A model generated the notes under the pieces. It worked only from the letters and a program-made list of their open reading frames with translations, was not told the origin of the DNA and did no database searches. A stretch of DNA of 64,000 nucleotides from Magnetospirillum fulvum (GTDB lineage Bacteria > Pseudomonadota > Alphaproteobacteria > Rhodospirillales > Magnetospirillaceae): positions 232,356 through 296,355 of the forward strand of contig NZ_FNWO01000006.1 of NCBI RefSeq assembly GCF_900108475.1, written 5' to 3'. A program made the position numbers and the translations under genes. Positions within the stretch are counted from its first letter, which is position 1; each line of letters begins with the position of its first letter. Below are positions 62,061 to 64,000 of the stretch, in pieces.

Positions 62061-62489
62061 TTACTCCACAACCTTGAGGCTCATCGACTTCGCCGAACCG
62101 ACGATCATGCTGCAAGCGGCGTCAACGTCATTGGCGTTGAGATCCTGCATCTTCTTCTCGGCGATTTCGCGAATCTGAGCCATCGTGACCTGACCGACGG
62201 TGCCCTTGCCGGGGGTCTGCGACCCCTTGGCGATGCCCGCGGCCTTCTTCAGGAAGAAGCTGACCGGCGGAGTCTTGGTCACGAAGGTGAAGGTACGATC
62301 GGAATAAGCGGTGATCACCACCGGAATCGGCATGCCCGGCTCGAGACCCTGGGTCTGAGCATTGAAGGCCTTGCAGAATTCCATGATGTTCAGGCCGCGC
62401 TGACCCAGCGCCGGGCCGATCGGCGGCGACGGGTTCGCCTTGCCGGCCGCGACTTGCAGCTTGATATAGCCTACAACTTTTTTTGCCAT
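62061..62489 (-). CDS. rplK: 50S ribosomal protein L11
   Basis: A 142-residue protein of the GTPase-associated centre: [39 protein letters not shown] at the N-terminus in order, and the rRNA-binding C-terminal part ([24 protein letters not shown]). Its Pro-rich N-terminal turn is intact. It is followed closely by rplA and preceded by a 158-base gap after nusG. Confidence 0.97.
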   Translation of the reverse strand: MAKKVVGYIKLQVAAGKANPSPPIGPALGQRGLNIMEFCKAFNAQTQGLEPGMPIPVVITAYSDRTFTFVTKTPPVSFFLKKAAGIAKGSQTPGKGTVGQVTMAQIREIAEKKMQDLNANDVDAACSMIVGSAKSMSLKVVE

Positions 62490-62647
62490 CTTAACGATCC
62501 TCTGTCTGTCACCAGAGGTGGCGGTACGGCCTCAGGCTGGCCTCCCGCCCCCTTGACCCCAATTCCGGGACATCCGGAACGGGAACGAACAGGCTCGGGC
62601 CACCGCGTCGCGAATCCCCGCGCCGCGATTTCCCGAGCCTAAACCCT

Positions 62648-63181
62648 TCAGATCTTCTCGACCTGTGTGTATTCCAACTCCACCGGAGTGGACCGGCCGA
62701 AGATCGACACGGCGACCTTGAGGCGGGCCTTTTCCTCGTCGACTTCCTCGACCAAACCATTAAACGAGGTGAACGGACCGTCGGACACCCGAACCTGCTC
62801 GCCAACCTCGAAGGTGATCGACGGCTTCGGACGCTCGACCCCGTCTTGGACCTGACGGATAATCCGCTCGGCCTCGGCCTCGGTGATCGGCACCGGGCGA
62901 CCCTTGCCGCCCAGAAAACCGGTGACCTTCGGCGTATTCTTGACCAGATGCCAGGTGTCGTCGGTCAAATTCATCCGCACCAGCACATAGCCGGGGAAGA
63001 ACTTGCGTTCCGCACTGACCTTGGTTCCGCGCCGGACCTCAACGACCTCTTCGGTCGGCACCAGCACCTTATCGAACAGATCGGCCATGCCTTTCTGCTC
63101 GGCCTGCTCACGAATCGACTGAGCGACCTTTTTCTCGAAACCGGAATAGACGTGGATCACATACCAGCGTGCTGTCGACAT
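62648..63181 (-). CDS. nusG: Transcription elongation/antitermination factor NusG
   Basis: A 177-residue factor: N-terminal NGN domain ([43 protein letters not shown]) and C-terminal KOW domain ([22 protein letters not shown]). It binds RNA polymerase and couples transcription to translation or Rho. It lies six bases after the secE stop. Confidence 0.97.
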   Translation of the reverse strand: MSTARWYVIHVYSGFEKKVAQSIREQAEQKGMADLFDKVLVPTEEVVEVRRGTKVSAERKFFPGYVLVRMNLTDDTWHLVKNTPKVTGFLGGKGRPVPITEAEAERIIRQVQDGVERPKPSITFEVGEQVRVSDGPFTSFNGLVEEVDEEKARLKVAVSIFGRSTPVELEYTQVEKI

Positions 63182-63187
63182 GCCCGT

Positions 63188-63385
63188 TCAACCTTTCAGA
63201 CCGAACAGGAACTTGACGGTCGTGGCAAAAAACTGATCGACGATCAGGAAGAACGTGGCGGTGATCACCACCATCACGAACACCATGAGAGTCGAGATGA
63301 CGGTCTCGCGGCGGGTGGGCCAGGTGACCTTTGCGATCTCCTGACGGACCTGCTTGAAAAAGAGGGCCGGGCTCGTTTTTGCCAT
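63188..63385 (-). CDS. secE: Protein translocase subunit SecE
   Basis: A 65-residue single-helix form of SecE: the amphipathic FFKQVRQEIAKVTWPTRRET motif followed by one membrane helix (VISTLMVFVMVVITATFFLIV). It stabilises SecY in the translocon. The start is ATG 63385; the frame runs up through the tRNA gene but only the part from MAKTSPALFF is SecE. Confidence 0.95.
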   Translation of the reverse strand: MAKTSPALFFKQVRQEIAKVTWPTRRETVISTLMVFVMVVITATFFLIVDQFFATTVKFLFGLKG

Positions 63386-63434
63386 GTCTCTTACAGTTGA
63401 TGCCGCACGCTGGCGGAAGCCTGGGGGAACAGCG

Positions 63435-63510
63435 TGGCAGGAGTGGAGGGGCTCGAACCCCCAACCCCCGGTTTTGGAGACCGGTGCTCTACCAGTTGAG
63501 CTACACTCCT
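63435..63510 (-). tRNA. tRNA-Trp (anticodon CCA)
   Basis: On the minus strand AGGAGTG pairs with CACTCCT. The D-arm is TAGCTCAACTGGTAGAG, the anticodon stem CCGGT/ACCGG encloses CTCCAAA (anticodon CCA), and the T-arm has GGTTCGAGCCC. CCA is encoded at 63437-63435. The location between tuf and secE is standard. Confidence 0.97.
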
Positions 63511-63585
63511 GCATTCGCTGCCGTCCCGGATCGCCGGGGCGGCGGCAACGGCCCCCGGGTCTTACCGGAGGCCGCCCTTATACAG

Positions 63586-64000
63586 CTACTCGAGGACCTT
63601 GGCAACCACTCCCGCACCAACGGTACGACCGCCTTCACGGATAGCGAAACGCAGGCCCTGATCCATCGCGATCGGAGCGATCAGAACAACACTCATCTTC
63701 ACGTTGTCGCCCGGCATCACCATTTCGGTGCCTTCCGGCAGCGACACGACGCCGGTGACGTCGGTGGTGCGGAAGTAGAACTGCGGACGATAATTGGTGA
63801 AGAACGGGGTGTGACGTCCGCCTTCTTCCTTGGTCAGGATGTAGGCTTCGGCTTCGAACTTGGTGTGGGGCGTGATCGAGCCCGGCGCCGCCAGAACCTG
63901 GCCACGCTCGACGTCTTCACGCTTGGTGCCACGCAGCAGAGCGCCGATGTTGTCGCCAGCCTCACCCTGATCGAGCAGCTTGCGGAACATTTCGACACCG
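63586..64000 (-). CDS. tuf: Elongation factor Tu (C-terminal part, cut by window edge)
   Basis: 138 codons of the C-terminal end are visible. It reads in frame from the right edge ([19 protein letters not shown]), through [40 protein letters not shown] and [18 protein letters not shown], to the closing [17 protein letters not shown]. These are domains 2 and 3 of EF-Tu. The GTPase domain is outside the window. It is the first gene of the tuf-tRNA-secE-nusG cluster. Confidence 0.97.
   Translation of the reverse strand, partial: GVEMFRKLLDQGEAGDNIGALLRGTKREDVERGQVLAAPGSITPHTKFEAEAYILTKEEGGRHTPFFTNYRPQFYFRTTDVTGVVSLPEGTEMVMPGDNVKMSVVLIAPIAMDQGLRFAIREGGRTVGAGVVAKVLE

Overview
The window looks like the chromosome of a purple non-sulfur alphaproteobacterium of the Rhodospirillaceae. 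It is GC-rich and carries an LH2 antenna pair (pucB/pucA, 5409-5757) whose peptides read almost like those I remember from Rhodospirillum (Phaeospirillum) molischianum. It also has Mo-nitrogenase nifHDK with draT/draG switch-off genes upstream, and an oxygen-independent HemN. A Phaeospirillum-like organism is my best guess. It rests on remembered sequences, not on a search.

Layout. 1-5190: the end of a Crp/Fnr-type regulator, hemN, a PsiE-like gene, then a metal-responsive block (MerR with a textbook operator, CDF exporter, VanZ-like, exported His/Cys-rich and His-tailed membrane proteins). 5299-5833: LH2 transcription unit. 6301-9815 (minus): a tightly packed set of MFS carrier, LuxR-type receptor, stand-alone LuxR-type HTH protein and PAS-GGDEF cyclase. 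10224-13166: ABC-F protein, cupin, AraC regulator. 13350-15496: cytosine methyltransferase plus a XamI-like endonuclease, next to tRNA-Arg(CCG). 15828-26093: flavin reductase with a MITE-like element at its stop codon, guaB, an RND efflux pair, RluA-type synthase, crcB with a DUF190 gene, modD.

26442-33117: the nitrogen-fixation block. An ArsC-like nitrogenase-associated gene, draG and draT run left and nifHDK runs right. The region between them holds two NifA upstream activator sites and a sigma-54 promoter. DraT/DraG would modify and restore the NifH arginine visible at residue 100. No other nif genes are present, so cofactor assembly genes must lie elsewhere.

33162-49005: ubiD, a GAF/HD-GYP protein, a fused-permease ABC importer and its ATPase, then a ribF-ileS-lspA-DUF3035-M16-M16 block interrupted by two small genes of unknown function. 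49102-64000 (minus): mutL and the classic tuf, tRNA-Trp, secE, nusG, rplK, rplA, rplJ, rplL, rpoB, rpoC cluster, listed in transcription order.

I found no CRISPR array, rRNA, integrase or intact insertion sequence. The less ordinary parts are the LuxR/c-di-GMP gene set, the restriction-modification pair, the 109-bp TA-flanked element, the duplicated twin-hairpin element, and a palindrome upstream of the LH2 genes that resembles a NifA site.
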